This document shows positions 23,558 to 36,000 of a stretch of DNA of 64,000 nucleotides, piece by piece. Origin of the DNA: Nissolia schottii (lineage: Eukaryota > Streptophyta > Magnoliopsida > Fabales > Fabaceae); the NCBI GenBank assembly GCA_003254905.1, contig QANU01094673.1, positions 175,447 through 239,446 of the forward strand. Reading direction: 5' to 3'. Within the stretch, counting starts at the first letter, position 1, and each line of letters opens with the position of its first letter. Under the pieces are notes generated by a model, which saw only the letters and a list, made by a program, of their open reading frames with translations, searched no databases and had not been told where the DNA came from. The translations under genes were made by a program, and so were the position numbers.

Positions 23558-26180
23558 TCAGATCACCAAAACGGCAGTGTTTCCAATGACAGGCTTGAGA
23601 CTGGCCGCATGCTCAAGTTGTTTCCATGCTTCCTTCCGCTTCTCGGCTTCTGAGCTCGAAATTGCTTCTTCCTCCTTAAAGTGAGAACGACAAGAAATGA
23701 AGAGCTTCTCATCCATCTCCAAGAACATCTTCCTAATGTTATGAGTTAAGTTGATGACCGCCGGGTTCCAGTGGCTTTGGACATTCCTATCTAGAGCTGG
23801 ATATATGATAGGCAGGATCACTTGACGGTTATGAGCAATTAAGTTGACAATGTGGTCATTGTTCCATAAGAAAAGGGCCCTCTCAGCTACCTGAAACCAT
23901 CCATGTTGGGGGAAAAAATGTATCTTTCAGCAATTAACAAGCATGCCAATGGAAACTACTGATCCTTAAAAGTGCAACAGTATGTGGGCAATGCTTATTG
24001 GAGGGAAAGTGCCAAAAAGCTACAAATGCATAAAGACAGTGAAAACAATGTAGCAATTAAAACGTTACTACAAATAAGGCAGCGGCGAAGAACAGCTCCC
24101 TTTCCATAGGTTTCAATGAATAATTGAATACAGAAATTTACTTCAGAAAAGATAAAGCAAGAGAGAAAAAAGAGGTAGTTAGAAAAGATTCAAGTAGAAT
24201 TTTCAAATGAATCAAGGATAATAGATAAACTACCATATCTTATACAGGGCCCAAATTTTATATCCTATCAGGGATTCAATAAACACAATCTAATGATGCA
24301 CCTGCATGGGACAAATCTCCCAGCATGAGTTGCAACATATTTTATATTTGAATATGAAGCAAAAATATTACTAAGCAAAGACCCAGTTATTGTATCTTCC
24401 TAATTATACTTTCAAACTTAATCTTCCCAATTCACATTGAAAGTTTGTTAAAAGATAAAAGTGAAACCAAACCCCCCATACACCTATGAATCTTGTGATA
24501 TAAAGGAAACTCTAAAACCCCATGCTAGCTCCAACATTAAGCATAATTCCTCAATTAAACAATAAACAACACATGGCCTAATATCTTAGAAAAAACATTA
24601 TATTAAACATCTAATAAGACCATATCAGCAACTACAACCATAACTGGTTTACATATCAATAACAGAGATGCCAACTTACGCCACGTTATCTGCAAGTAAT
24701 ATAACTGTTTTCTAAAAATATGAATCCTGAGAAAAGCTTTGGCTATATATCGAAATTCACAACTAGACAGAGTTAGGACTTGGGAAATGAAGGGATATAG
24801 TCATACTCCTACTTGAAATATATTACAAAACACAGTGAAGATCTCCACATCAGTCAAAAGATTGCAATGTACATTGACATAAATAAAACTTGACAAAACA
24901 TGACAATAAAAGCAAATACGGAGCACCATACAAGATATAGAGCATGAACCTAATTGTTCTTAAGTGGAAAAATTATAGAAATGACGAAGATTCACCAAAT
25001 GGGTTCAGTATAGAAGTTCTACCTGAAAGTGTAAGCTATTAATGCAGCATCCAATCCGCCAAAACAATGGAACCATGACCCTCTGGAACTCTACCATGTT
25101 AATTGTTTCCAAGATTTCTTCCAGTTCACCCAGGAACATCACTTCCTTCTGACTATTTGTTACTGGCCAATACTTTAACAAACCCCTTATCACAATGATT
25201 GCTAACTTTGGCTCCTTCTCTATAAACTGCGTAACACAGTAGGACAATTGCTGAAAATAGACCCCCATCGATTTTGGCTTGTGCAAGGGGATCAAAACTC
25301 TCCACAAGAAGATTTTGTGTTCCTCCTTCAAAGGCAAAGCAAAACCACTAATCACGCTTCCAAAAATCTCCAACAACTCAGCAATCCCATTATGTTTCTC
25401 AGTCTCAAACACGAACCGATAAAATATGTTGTTCATAGATTTTCGAATATAGGGTCTATGCACCATGAACTTCCCATAGATCCTATGCAGAATAGTCTTC
25501 AAGCAATCTCTTTCTCTAGGATCCTCCGAACCAAACAACTCAAGCAACTTGAAAATAAACGAATGATCAATATACTTCTTAGCCAGCTTAGCATCTAGGC
25601 ACGAAGAATTGATAAACTTAAGGAGCAATTCATAGACAATTTGCAAATGAGGCCAAGATGGATCGAACATAGGCTCATCATCATCATTCTCACCACCCCC
25701 ATTAGCCCTATAATTAGGTGGGAAAACTCTAAACAGGTTAATAGCACACATTCTACACATAGCAAGTATAGCAGGTTCACTAAATTTCATAGACCCATAA
25801 CCCACAAAATCAACAAGTTCAACCAAAGTTCTCCTTTTCACATCTTTCTCCACCGTGTCCTTACCAGGGTCACTGAAATCAAACGTGACACAACAAAGGC
25901 TCAACTTGCTCACAAACAGGTTCATCTTCTCAGCATTGGGAACATCCTTGAACGGCACCAAAGGTTCAATCCCGGCCACCATACTCGCTGGAAAAACCGC
26001 CGAAGATGAGGCTCGTTTTGCGGGGTTGGCTCGGGCCGAGGAACCGCCGCCTGTTGTTCGTTGGCTCTTCCCGGCGGCGCGTGGCGAAGTGACGGAACGC
26101 GACGAGTCACCCTCACCCGACTCGTCCGAGTCGGGCTTCAACGATTTCCTAGGGAGTTTGCTGAGGAATTGCTTGAGCAT
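23558..26180 (-). CDS. PP2A regulatory subunit B' (B56/PR61 family)
   Basis: Two exons on the minus strand, 26180-25023 and 23890-23558, joined in phase 0 (CACTTTCAG|GTAGAA ... GGTTTCAG|GTAGCT), encode 496 residues, a normal length for plant B' subunits. The start is ATG 26180 ([16 protein letters not shown]), matching the conserved N-terminus of the family; codons above it in frame have no ATG before a stop. Residues about 70-470 form the HEAT-like B56 domain, with recognisable blocks [50 protein letters not shown] and [15 protein letters not shown]' subunits bind the PP2A A/C core and direct dephosphorylation of targets such as brassinosteroid and stress-signalling proteins. The N-terminal 70 residues are Ser-rich and variable, as in the gamma/theta/kappa-like plant group; the exact isoform is not assigned. 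The intron is 1132 bp. The gene looks intact. Confidence 0.95.
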
Positions 26181-26218
26181 TGCGACACAGAAGCTGAAAT
26201 CTGTGGATTCCAAAGCTT

Positions 26219-26233
26219 TCAGATCCTACCCAT
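26219..26233 (-). promoter_or_regulatory. Short upstream ORF in the PP2A B' leader
   Basis: ATG 26233 begins a four-codon frame (M-G-R-I) with its stop ending at 26219, 38 nt before the main start at 26180. If the transcript starts upstream of it, ribosomes would meet this ATG first. Its effect on translation cannot be told from sequence. Confidence 0.4.
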
Positions 26234-26239
26234 GAAGGA

Positions 26240-27505
26240 AGAATGTGAATCAATCGGACCAAAGAACGCTGATTTCTACGAAAAAGGGTAGCAGAAACCC
26301 TAGATCTCGGCCACCGAATCAAGCTGATATTCCGAGCAATGTGGGGTGCTTCGTGAAATTGATGTCCACATTTGAAATGAGTCTCCGGAAATTTTCGATT
26401 TTGCGGCGTGCATTGAAGGAAAAATCAAATCTTGTGAAAATTGTAGTTTTGTAGGTGAAGAAAAAAAACGTGAAACAAAAGAGAAATGGTGAAGCAGAAG
26501 AAGATAGGAAAGGGGAGAAAGAGGGAAATGCTATGTTTAATTACAAAATGACTGAATAAAATTACTAAGAATAATGATTCTTCAGCATTTGAATTGAATC
26601 TAACATTCTCAACAATTTTTTCTAATTTTTTTTCTCTCGGGAATGTAAGAAATAGAGAAAAGAAAACTCGTGGTTAAGTTTTGGAAAAAGGGACGGTTCT
26701 TTTGGAGCAAATCAGAAGAAAATGGGAAGTATGAACGACGTGGTGATCATGAAGCCCTGCGGAGACTTTAGGTAATGGGTGAAACCCTCTTAGCTGTTCC
26801 TTCTTGTTATTAATCCACCTCCAATCTCCATGAAACTGAAAAAAGAAACAAAAGTGAAAAAACATAAAACAGAACAGAAGTATTATGAGTTTTTGTTTTT
26901 CTTTTTTATCTCGCAACAAAAAAAAGTCGTTAATTTGTTTACTAATTTATCTGTTTCTTTAGTTCTTGTGAAAATAATAACCAAATATTGAATCGAATTA
27001 CAATGACAATTTCCTCTTTTTAGTTTTTACAGTACATGTCAGGCCACTTGTTTTTGCTGTTTGTTACTTTGGAGTTTTGGGTTACCCTTCGCACGTACCA
27101 AACAACAGAAATCGCATCATAATATCCAACATATTTATGACTTTATTGTTTTTAGATTCATTTATGGATTCTTTCATTATTCAACCAGCGGAAAAAAGAG
27201 AAAACCAGGACTGGATTTTGGACATAAAGACGTGTCATTGACGGTGTGCAAGAGAGAATTAGCAAAGTAAAACCGTAAAATTAGGGACACTTCATTATTA
27301 CACTCGTTCCTATGCACACAACATGGCACGTGTGTTCCAAAATGAATTTTTAGCCATAATTTGACTTAAATACGATTTTACTCAATAAATTTTTAATTTT
27401 GATTTTGTTCTTGTTATCCAAATATTTGTCTGTAGCGTGGAATTGAGTATGGATGCTTTTAGAGGAAAATTATGAATGATGAATCAATCAAGGGAAAAAG
27501 AAGGT
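26240..27505. other. Upstream region of the PP2A B' gene
   Basis: This contains the likely 5' UTR and promoter of the minus-strand PP2A gene. A telobox-like AAACCCTAG lies at about 26296 and a G-box-like GCACGTGT at about 27324. No further gene was found; the ORFs here are short and without family features. Confidence 0.4.
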
Positions 27506-27511
27506 CCCGAT

Positions 27512-28670
27512 GTGTTATACCTATATTATCTTAAAGGGAATAGAAAGTTACAAATTTTACAATAAGAGTATTAAAGTAAAATGTAAGAGTATAGCAAAAG
27601 ATAAACACTGTGATGGACCATTTAAGGAAGAATCTAGATAGGCAACCTTTCCTGACTAATCTTGATAAGATGGGCATCCTAAGAATAGCAGTAGACCCTA
27701 TAGGCCCATATGAAGGTAAAGGTCGAATCAAAAAGTAAGAAGCAACCCTGTGGGATTGAGCCATAGCCAAGTGGCGACCAAGTGGTGAGGAGTGACCTGA
27801 GTTGGTTGAATAGTTTAAAAGAAGGATCATAAAGATGATTATGTTCAACTTAAGAAAAAAGTAAGAGGTAACGACTTGTTTTGAAACTTGAATCACTCTC
27901 ATAGCAAAATTGAATGATGGCGACCATTTATGTTGTCAAGGGCGAGGAGATAAATGGTACCAAGATAAGTAACAGGAGAAATAATTGTTGTTGCTTTAAT
28001 TTGAAATTGAAAACTCAAACAAGGAAGTTATTTGGAGCTAAAAGAATCTTAGAGAAGTTATCAACAGAAGGTACTCAAGAGTTACAAAGAAGAACACATA
28101 GTTTGTCTTCAACAAGTAGTTGGCAAACATTCAGTAAAGTGGAGCAACGTGTAGAACCCGTGGTGGGCTTCAATTGTTCAATAGATACGTGGTAGACATG
28201 CACGAAGACCATAATGCCTATAAATAGGATGCAGAGGAATAGATTCAATCCTCAGAATACACACTTGTAGAATCCTTACACAGACTCGCCAAGTCTCAGT
28301 GACATTCGAGTCAAAGAGGAATCAAGTAATTCTCATTTACTTGCTTTCTATATTTTTAATTCTTAGGATTAGGACTCTTTCCATATCTTCTTGCAGTATT
28401 CAGTTTTGTTGATCAAGTTCTTTCCTTTACCATCTTTGCCAAGCAATTGTCATATCTTGATGCCCCTTGATTCATTATTGACCAAATTTCCCATAAAACA
28501 AATTGCCACGCCTAGTGGGACACTTTTTTGTGAGAATCTAGTTTGGAAATCTTGTTGTCTCCATTCCTTTTATGCGCTTGTGAAGTGGTATTATTGTGTC
28601 TGAAATGTCTTCTTCTCAAGATGCAATGGCAAACGAGGGTGAAGTCAATTTTGTTCATCCCTCACTAGTT
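27512..28670 (+). mobile_element. Probable Ty1-copia LTR and start of gag
   Basis: A TATA box (TATAAATA, 28219-28226) lies in LTR-like sequence starting near TGTTATACCTATATT (27512). After about 28600 a short frame starts at ATG 28605 (MSSSQDAMANEGEVNFVHPS), similar in style to copia Gag starts, and is cut near 28675 by an LTR-A fragment. No clear primer-binding site was seen, so the LTR boundaries are estimates. Confidence 0.4.
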
Positions 28671-28674
28671 TTCA

Positions 28675-28796
28675 AACTAAGAAAAGTTTTAAATTGATCC
28701 ATATTTTTACAATTAAGTCTAAAAGAAACCAAGCCAAAGGTAACAACTAGAGTAGATTATTACGACTTAAGCGTAAATAGCTAGCTAGGGTGTTAC
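28675..28796 (-). mobile_element. LTR-A terminal fragment, minus orientation
   Basis: On the minus strand it starts TGTAACACCCTAGCTAGCTA at 28796, the same terminus as LTR-A at 1556, and about 120 bp are kept. It interrupts a gypsy reverse-transcriptase remnant on one side and a copia-like gag on the other. Confidence 0.65.
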
Positions 28797-28990
28797 ACTA
28801 GGGACATACTGTAAGGGGCAATCGATATTGGTCAAGTTTCAATGACCAAATCTATAGAGAACTCTACCTCTCTCTAGTGGAAACTTGGGAATGTCATCAG
28901 GAAACTCATCTGGATATTCGCACACGACAGGGATGTCAGTTAGAGTCTGCTTAGTATCAACTTCGGAAGGTGTAAGAGGGGCATATTATT
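28797..28990 (-). pseudogene. Ty3-gypsy reverse transcriptase fragment
   Basis: The minus strand reads TDIPVVCEYPDEFPDDIPKF followed, after a one-base frame change, by EVEFSIDLVIET-stop-PISIAPYSMS. This is the segment immediately before the catalytic fingers of plant chromovirus (Tekay/Del-like) reverse transcriptase. It is broken by a frameshift, a stop and the LTR-A end at 28796. It has no function. Confidence 0.85.
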
Positions 28991-29149
28991 AGTCATTATT
29001 AGTCAAATTCTCTTTTCCATATATTTTTTTTCTTTTCAATTTTCATAACACATGCACACATAAGAAAACACATAGAGTTCATAGAAGAAAACACCAAGCA
29101 TTGAGTGAGAAACAAAATTCCTCCACACTTAATCTTGACACTATTCCCT

Positions 29150-29822
29150 GTGTTTTACCATGAGTAGAAATAAGGGGACTCATTACATCTTCATGGTTCT
29201 AAAAATTTCTTCTAATCATATCCCTTGAAGATAATTCATATGATATAGATTAAGAGTAGTTGAAATTTTGAAATGTACATACCTTTGAGAAGGATTGTTC
29301 ATTGAGACAATGAATTACTTCCTGAGTCATGTAACTAGGACTCTTGATATATCTTAGGATGATTAACTCCTGATATATCACAAAGAAATAATTTTGAAAT
29401 TTGGTTTAAAGATGTGAGATTTCATGATTAATCAGAGATGATAACCAAAGAAGATAACCAAAGAAAAAGATAACCAAGGATTCTATTCTTCAATCAGTAT
29501 TGAGTACAATAAGTTTAGGTCTATTTATAGGCTTATGAGAATAAATCAACATAATGACAAAATTAGGGTAATACCAAATGAAATCGAAACTAAATCAATC
29601 TAATATTTTCTAAATTTAATATTATATTTAACAAAAGAAAACATTAAACTACTCATGTTCTACCAGAATTTGTAGAGATAAGAAAACGAATCAAGCAGCC
29701 ACAAGGATAAACACAAAATATTCGACAGAATGAAATAAACCGCCATCAGATTTAACCCTATTATTAATGGGAGGATTTATAGGATGTAATTGGGATAGTA
29801 TTAACCCTCCCATTACTAACAA
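29150..29822 (-). mobile_element. Probable copia-type solo LTR, minus orientation
   Basis: On the minus strand, sequence beginning TGTTAGTAATGGGAGGGTT (29822) is followed by CCTATAAATAG (about 29530-29520), a TATA box in LTR position. No coding sequence adjoins it. The far end is uncertain. Confidence 0.4.
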
Positions 29823-29839
29823 AAAGAGATAGTCACAGA

Positions 29840-30993
29840 TGGATGCCTCAATCGACATCAGAATCGTCTAATCTGAAGGTCTACTATAAGAGTCTAGTGA
29901 CGGTGTCCAGCTGCCGGGTCACTCTCCTTTCTCTATTATATGCCCTCCTTTCTCTCACTCTGGCCTCCTGCCCAATAGTCAGCATCCTCTGCTCGACCAA
30001 GGTCATCCTCCTCTCGAAGTTCTCCCACCCCGTGTCTTTAGGTCTCTGCTACATGAGCTCCTTAGTGAGTCGATCAACATAATTTTCAACAGTAGTGACG
30101 ATCCTCCACAAACCTACTAGAACTAGCCCTTGTAGACATTGGCCTTTGGGCCATGCTGTCTATACGGAAGTGGTTCTTCAAAATAAAACTAGGGAACTCG
30201 TCCTACAAGAAATCACCTCCTCACACTATGCACCCTTGCAACGATCGCCATTTTAGTAATGAGCGATGGAAAATGGATGACTTTGTTGTTCCTTTCGCCA
30301 TGCACCCTCAACATGAATCGGCGAATGAGGTGAGCTATGTGTATCTTGACCCCGATGGTCAGACAGTAGATAAGGCGAACCTGGCTCATGGTAAGCTTAT
30401 ATATATGCATGCACAGAGTCAGGTGTGAGAACATAAGGTTCACCTAAATCCTCTCCTTGAAATTAAGAGTAGTACTCCTCAAGGTCCTAGGGACAGAGGA
30501 GTCGTCATACTCATAGTCTCTCCTTGGTACAACTATGGCAACTAATATGTCTGTCAAGTTGTTGCCTTGGATTCCTTTCCATTTTTTCATACTCATCTTC
30601 CTTGGCTATATCAGAATCGGCATCTTGCAGGTTGAGGTATGGTTGGATGGCCTCGAGTCTTGTATCAAGTTAATGACCCCTCAGGTACACATTCTCTGTC
30701 ATTGGAGTGCACCAATTTGCATAAAACCCCCTAACGATGGTGGCATTTGCTTGGATCGGCTATTCCAAGAGGAATGGCCATCCTCGTGCCTCTATCTCTT
30801 CCACCATAGGGTCATCTCCATCTGGCCGCTCATGATGGATGATGTGCTCAAATAGAATATTTCTATTAGCAAGCACATTATGGAATTTTTCTTCGGCTAG
30901 TTTGTTCCAAAACTTTAACAGGTCAGTCAGGAGGACTTCCATAGAGACATCATCTGATGCAGCCTCTTGATGATTTTTCCTCCTTTGTGCCAT
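29840..30993 (-). pseudogene. Decayed 'putative plant transposon protein' (Transposase_32-like)
   Basis: Minus-strand frames read, in order, MAQRRKNHQEAASDDV, then DPMVEEIEARGW, stop, TIVRGFYANWCTPMTENVYLRG, later KVIHFPSLITKMAIVARV and finally MAQRPMSTRASSS. This order of blocks (EARGW, FYANW, VYLRG, FP-LIT-LCRRA-V, then a Gly/Ser-rich tail) is that of a protein carried by plant gypsy elements. Stops and frameshifts are frequent. The forward ORFs at 29843-30855 are shadows of it. A related leader continues to about 31700. Confidence 0.75.
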
Positions 30994-31734
30994 ACCTGTG
31001 GAAGATAGAGAATAGAGTTTGAATTAGTCCATGTTTTAGCAACAGTTTACCATATTGACATATATGACAACATTACAACATTAAATTCCATATTAGCCAA
31101 TCTAAGCAAATTCTCACCAACTGAACTCCTAAAATTCAAAGACTAGCAATTAATATTTACACGAGAGCTTCCAAACATAGTTCATTCAAATTAAAACTCA
31201 ATTTCTCAAGCTATGTTGTGTCTAGGCATTTTATCAAACACCTGACCTACGTAGTTTGAAAATTTTAATCCAAATTGAATCCCAACCATTCTACACTTTC
31301 CAAATTAGAAATATAGCAACTTCAATCATAGAAATGCAAGAGATTGGAGTTCATAGATGAGATTGGAGAGAAAAACCGAAATGCTTGAGGTTGAAGTGAA
31401 ATGCAAAAGAACTTGGTGTATTGATTGTTTTAGTGAAATGAGTGAGTGAGTGAATGTTGAGCAATTGTGGGTGAATTAAAACGTTTAGGGAATGAGTAGA
31501 AGTTGAGAGAAGTTGGGAAAATGAGCGAGGTTCAGATCTGGAGTCGGAGAAGAAGAGAAAACCGAGAGAGCTATGTTGCTCTCTATTTCTGTTGCTTCTG
31601 TTTCTTAAATTGTTCTTCCATTCGGACCCCCCTTGCTGCAGCGAGTGATCCTTCGTTGCAGCAAGCATAGCGAAACACCGTGTTTCATTGGAAATGCGGC
31701 CCACTTAATTGAAGCTCGATTTATTTTTTCTTGG
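30994..31734. other. Leader of the plant-transposon-protein pseudogene
   Basis: Probably the 5' region of the same element. The reverse ORF at 31351-31704 has no recognised domain and is rich in Ser, Leu and His. No host gene was found. Confidence 0.35.
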
Positions 31735-32693
31735 GTTAATTATGTTTTTAGTTCCTGTAAAATTAGAAAGTTTGATTTTAGTCCCTCCATAAAAGTTTTA
31801 GTCCCTGCAAAATTGTAAAATTAGGTTTTAGTCCTTGGGTGGAGTGAGGGTTGACTAGGCTGACGTGACGCTGACGCGGCGCGCCACGTGGGATGCCACG
31901 TGGCATAACCCCAAAACCCAACCCAGACTCATGACCCGAACCCAATTCTAACCCAACCCGTTTCANNNNNNNNNNNNNNNNNNNNNNNNNNNNNNNNNNN
32001 NNNNNNNNNNNNNNNNNNNNNNNNNNNNNNNNNNNNNNNNNNNNNNNNNNNNNNNNNNNNNNNNNNNNNNNNNNNNNNNNNNNNNNNNNNNNNNNNNNNN
32101 NNNNNNNNNNNNNNNNNNNNNNNNNNNNNNNNNNNNNNNNNNNNNNNNNNNNNNNNNNNNNNNNNNNNNNNNNNNNNNNNNNNNNNNNNNNNNNNNNNNN
32201 NNNNNNNNNNNNNNNNNNNNNNNNNNNNNNNNNNNNNNNNNNNNNNNNNNNNNNNNNNNNNNNNNNNNNNNNNNNNNNNNNNNNNNNNNNNNNNNNNNNN
32301 NNNNNNNNNNNNNNNNNNNNNNNNNNNNNNNNNNNNNNNNNNNNNNNNNNNNNNNNNNNNNNNNNNNNNNNNNNNNNNNNNNNNNNNNNNNNNNNNNNNN
32401 NNNNNNNNNNNNNNNNNNNNNNNNNNNNNNNNNNNNNNNNNNNNNNNNNNNNNTTTTTTTTTTGAAACGGGTCGGGTCAGAATTGGGTTCGGGTCATCGG
32501 TCTGGGTTGGGTTTTGGGTTATGCCACGTAGCATCCCACGTGGCGTGCCGCGTCAGCGCCACGTCAGCCCAGTCAACCCTCACCCCACCCCAGGGACTAA
32601 AACCTAATTTTACAATTTTGCAGGGACTAAAACTTTTATGGAGGGACTCAAATCAAACTTTCTAATTTTACAGGGACTAAAAACATAATTAAC
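31735..32693. mobile_element. Foldback transposon with long inverted repeats and an assembly gap in its middle
   Basis: 31735-31965 and the reverse complement of 32460-32693 match over about 230 bp with few changes: GTTAATTATGTTTTTAGT at the tip, then AGTCCCT repeats, the GCCACGTGGCATAACCC block and the CCCAACCCGTTTCA inner end. The interior is N. Terminal motifs resemble those of the 742-1357 element. The translation across it is not a gene. Confidence 0.8.
31966..32453. other. Assembly gap (488 N)
   Basis: All bases are N. The gap lies exactly between the arms of an inverted repeat, so a hairpin-forming loop probably failed to assemble. Its length may be an estimate. Confidence 0.99.
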
Positions 32694-32787
32694 ACTTTTT
32701 TCATTTATGTTTTCGGCTGAGGCCCATCAGCAGCTTTTATTTTTTTTAGTTTTATATATATATAATAGGAATAAATTTTCTTTTTTA

Positions 32788-32988
32788 AAGTACCTTTTAG
32801 AACATATGAAATGAAGGAAGTCATGAAGAAATTTCAAACAACCAAATAAGGTCGCCACAATAGTAGAATTGCAACAAGAGGTGAAATTTTTAAAAGAAGA
32901 AATAAATGAGTTAAGAGAAGACATAAAGTTAATAAGAATTAGAGTCAATAATAAAGACAAAGAATTAATGACAATTCAAGGGAAATAA
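32788..32988 (+). other. Orphan coiled-coil reading frame
   Basis: A frame ending at TAA near 32988 reads KVATIVELQQEVKFLKEEIN and continues with ELREDIKLIRIRVNNKDKEL, a heptad-rich coiled coil of about 50 residues. A stop lies upstream and there is no good ATG. It may be the tail of a retroelement or pararetrovirus-like protein, but no diagnostic motif is present, so no family is claimed. Confidence 0.3.
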
Positions 32989-33063
32989 TACTCCCACCTT
33001 AAAAAATGATGAAAAAAAAAAGTGGAACAGACCCATTGTTCAAAAGAAAGCAAGTACCTTTTG

Positions 33064-36000
33064 GGCCATGGCACAGGATTAGCGTCGCGCATTGTTAACC
33101 GCCGACGTTCACCACCCACCGCACCGAGTGCTTGTGCAACTAGGGTTTCTTTTTCCCTAGAGGCAGAATTGGGCCCTAAAAAACAGGAGAAAAAGAAAAC
33201 GGGCCTGACAATAAACGGGTCTGTTAGAAGACGAAAAACAATGTTAAAAAAAAGAAAAAGAATGAGAAGAAAATGGGCTCAACAAACATAAAGGCCTGAT
33301 ACTGATAATAAAGGAGGGAAAAAAAAAGAGGAGAAGAGAAGGACTCAGACATGGAATTTCTCAAATCAAAAAAAGTTTTGATTTTTCGAGTTCAAGATTC
33401 TAAACTGAAACTCCGCAAAGGGTTCAACTTATCATTTCAAACTCTAGTTTCCGAGTTCTAGGTTCAAAATTAGAACTCCACGGAGAGTTCAACTAGAACC
33501 TGTGGATAACCACAGGAAGACACCCAAGGTTCTAGGTTTCGAAACCAAAACGTCAAGGATGATAAAGAAAAGTTGCAGGCCAATGCAACAATGGCTTGGA
33601 ACAAAGTCACAACAATACACGCATGGAGGGCTTCAAGAGATAGGTCATCACTTATAATCTTTGCCAATTTCAATTTTTTATAGTTCATTTAAATTCCTAT
33701 TGTAAAGGCAATGGGCATCAAAGTCAACACCCTCAAGGGAGAAAGCCAAATCAAAATATTTTGGAATGGCAATTAACTATCTAAAATTTATTGCAATTTA
33801 TAAGTGCATATCATTCCTTTGGCTGTCATGGCTGTATTATTATTTTTTCCTTATACATGCTTGCTATAGCTCCTCGGAGCAGAAAGTTCTGAGGTCTAAT
33901 GTTAACGGGGAAGGCAAGCAATAAGGCAAAGGCAGAGGCAACCAGCTAAATGGAAAGCTAGTCCTACAACAAAGAGAGTTCCCAAACTGGAATTCCACGA
34001 AGAGCTTGACTCTAAGTCCCAAGTTCCAAAACTAGAAGCTCTAAGGAGAAGAGATATGAAGACAACCAAAGCTTCAGGCTCCAAAACCAAGGCTTCGACA
34101 GAGATCAAAATGCAAAACAACCACATTAGCTAAATTGAAGCAAACCCTATGTTAAGAAAAATGGTAAGGAAAAAGAAACTGGAAGTCAAACGCTGGAGAA
34201 AAGATAAGTTTCTATTCGTGCAATTATTTATTCCTTTTCGATAACTCATTACATGAAGAACTTGATTCCTTCAGACCAAGATTTTGAGAGTTAAACACCC
34301 TCATAGTGAATGACTAAACCTAGGGGTTTTCATTAGCCCGATTAATTACCTTATTAATTGAAATGAATGGATGCACGCAACTGCTTTACCTCTTGCTACC
34401 TCGTGCAACGTAACTCTGACAATATATGCTACCACCCTCATGTGATGCTAGTGAATATTGAAGGATCATTGGCTCTCTTTAGTGCTTCTCACTAACTTGG
34501 CCGGATGCATCCTTTTATTTTGTTAACAAGCTTTCTCAATACATGCAAGCTCCAACTAATTTTCATCAGGTTGCCATTTTTGGGTTTTAAGTGTGAGTGT
34601 ATAAAAGTCTCACATTAGTTAGAGATGGACAAAGTGGAGAGTATATAAGTCAAAAAACTTATAGATTCATTGCTTGAAGGTTTTGAATCAAAATGTGATG
34701 TCTGATCAGCCCATCTTCATTCTTGAGCTTTTAAAATATCTCCCTCATAATCTTAGGACATCATCGCCCATCTTCATCTCAAGGAGTTATATGTCTATCT
34801 TCCCAAGACACCACACCTTTTATTTGATAATATAGGTGCTCCCCATCTATGTGTAAATCCACTTTCTTCATGCATGCAGCACTTCGCCATTGATTACAAT
34901 TTGTGAGTGAATGAGTTGTCATCAAGGAGCTTAAATTGTCTTGTGCCCACCAGTCATCAACTAGTTGATCTTCTTACCAAACCTTTCTTGTCACCTCCAC
35001 ATTCTTCTCTCTTGGACACCATTGGGGTTTTGTATCTCTTAAATTTATGATTTATTTGATTAACGTCAAATAACTAATTTGATTAAATTTTGACAACTTT
35101 GAGAACAAATTTTAGTATTTTTCATGACTTAGGAACAAACTTGACCAACACTACTAATCTTGGGGACAAATTTGAAAGTTAACTCATTGTTTATTACTTA
35201 ACCCATTAATTTTGTAGATCATCATTGACTCAGATTTTCTCTACATTTTTTTAATGTAATAATTTGTGCCAAATAATGAATGGTTAGAGAACAACTTGCT
35301 CTTACAAAACATAACAGTGAAATACACATTATGGAAATCAGCAAGCTTACATTAAGAACCAAATCAAGATCAGAAGTCATAAATTTATGAATTATGATGC
35401 AGCATCACTGATTTCGAATGATGTTTCCAACTGTGTTAAATCCAGCAGGATAATACATGGAGCTTTTTTACTACATGGAGCTTTTTTACTAAGCATCAAG
35501 AGCTGCTTGGCTTGGTCTATTACTTCTTCCACTGTGGAATCCTTTGAACAACGACCTAAAAATACATGATATCAGAAATAATATAATTTTTTGAAGAGAG
35601 AAAAAAGAGATAGCAACGCTAAAGGTTTGAGAACAAGAAATTCATAACAAAGAAAAATAAAAGGAGAACTAAGCGTAAGAAAGGAAACTCCTGAAAACTC
35701 GTCGTGGGAGAGCTATCCTGTCATTTTGCAAATCTAAAATTTTTTTTTTGCAAATCTAAAAATTTTAATTCCCTTAAACAGACCAGAAGAAACCACTCTT
35801 ATCCAGTAGAACTACCGTGCTTAAGAAAAACTACAATTTTTTTTTGAATGAAATTTTTTTTTTTAAGCCTAGGATCAATGTTTGAGCTCATCGAGTACTT
35901 ATTGTAGTACTTGCAAATAATTCACCAACATGAAACTCAATAATCGAGCCCGACATGGCAATGCATGAGCACAAGACCAACAAAATGAACCAATCCCGGT

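Noticed and set aside
25248-26454. Forward ORFs of 60-126 codons across the PP2A gene
   Set aside because: They are antisense shadows of the well-supported PP2A B' exon 1, favoured by its GC-rich N-terminal part.
31351-31704. Reverse ORF rich in Ser, Leu and His
   Set aside because: It lies in the probable leader of a decayed transposon protein and shows no domain.
31929-32534. A 201-codon reverse ORF
   Set aside because: Almost all of it is N; the readable ends are arms of an inverted repeat.
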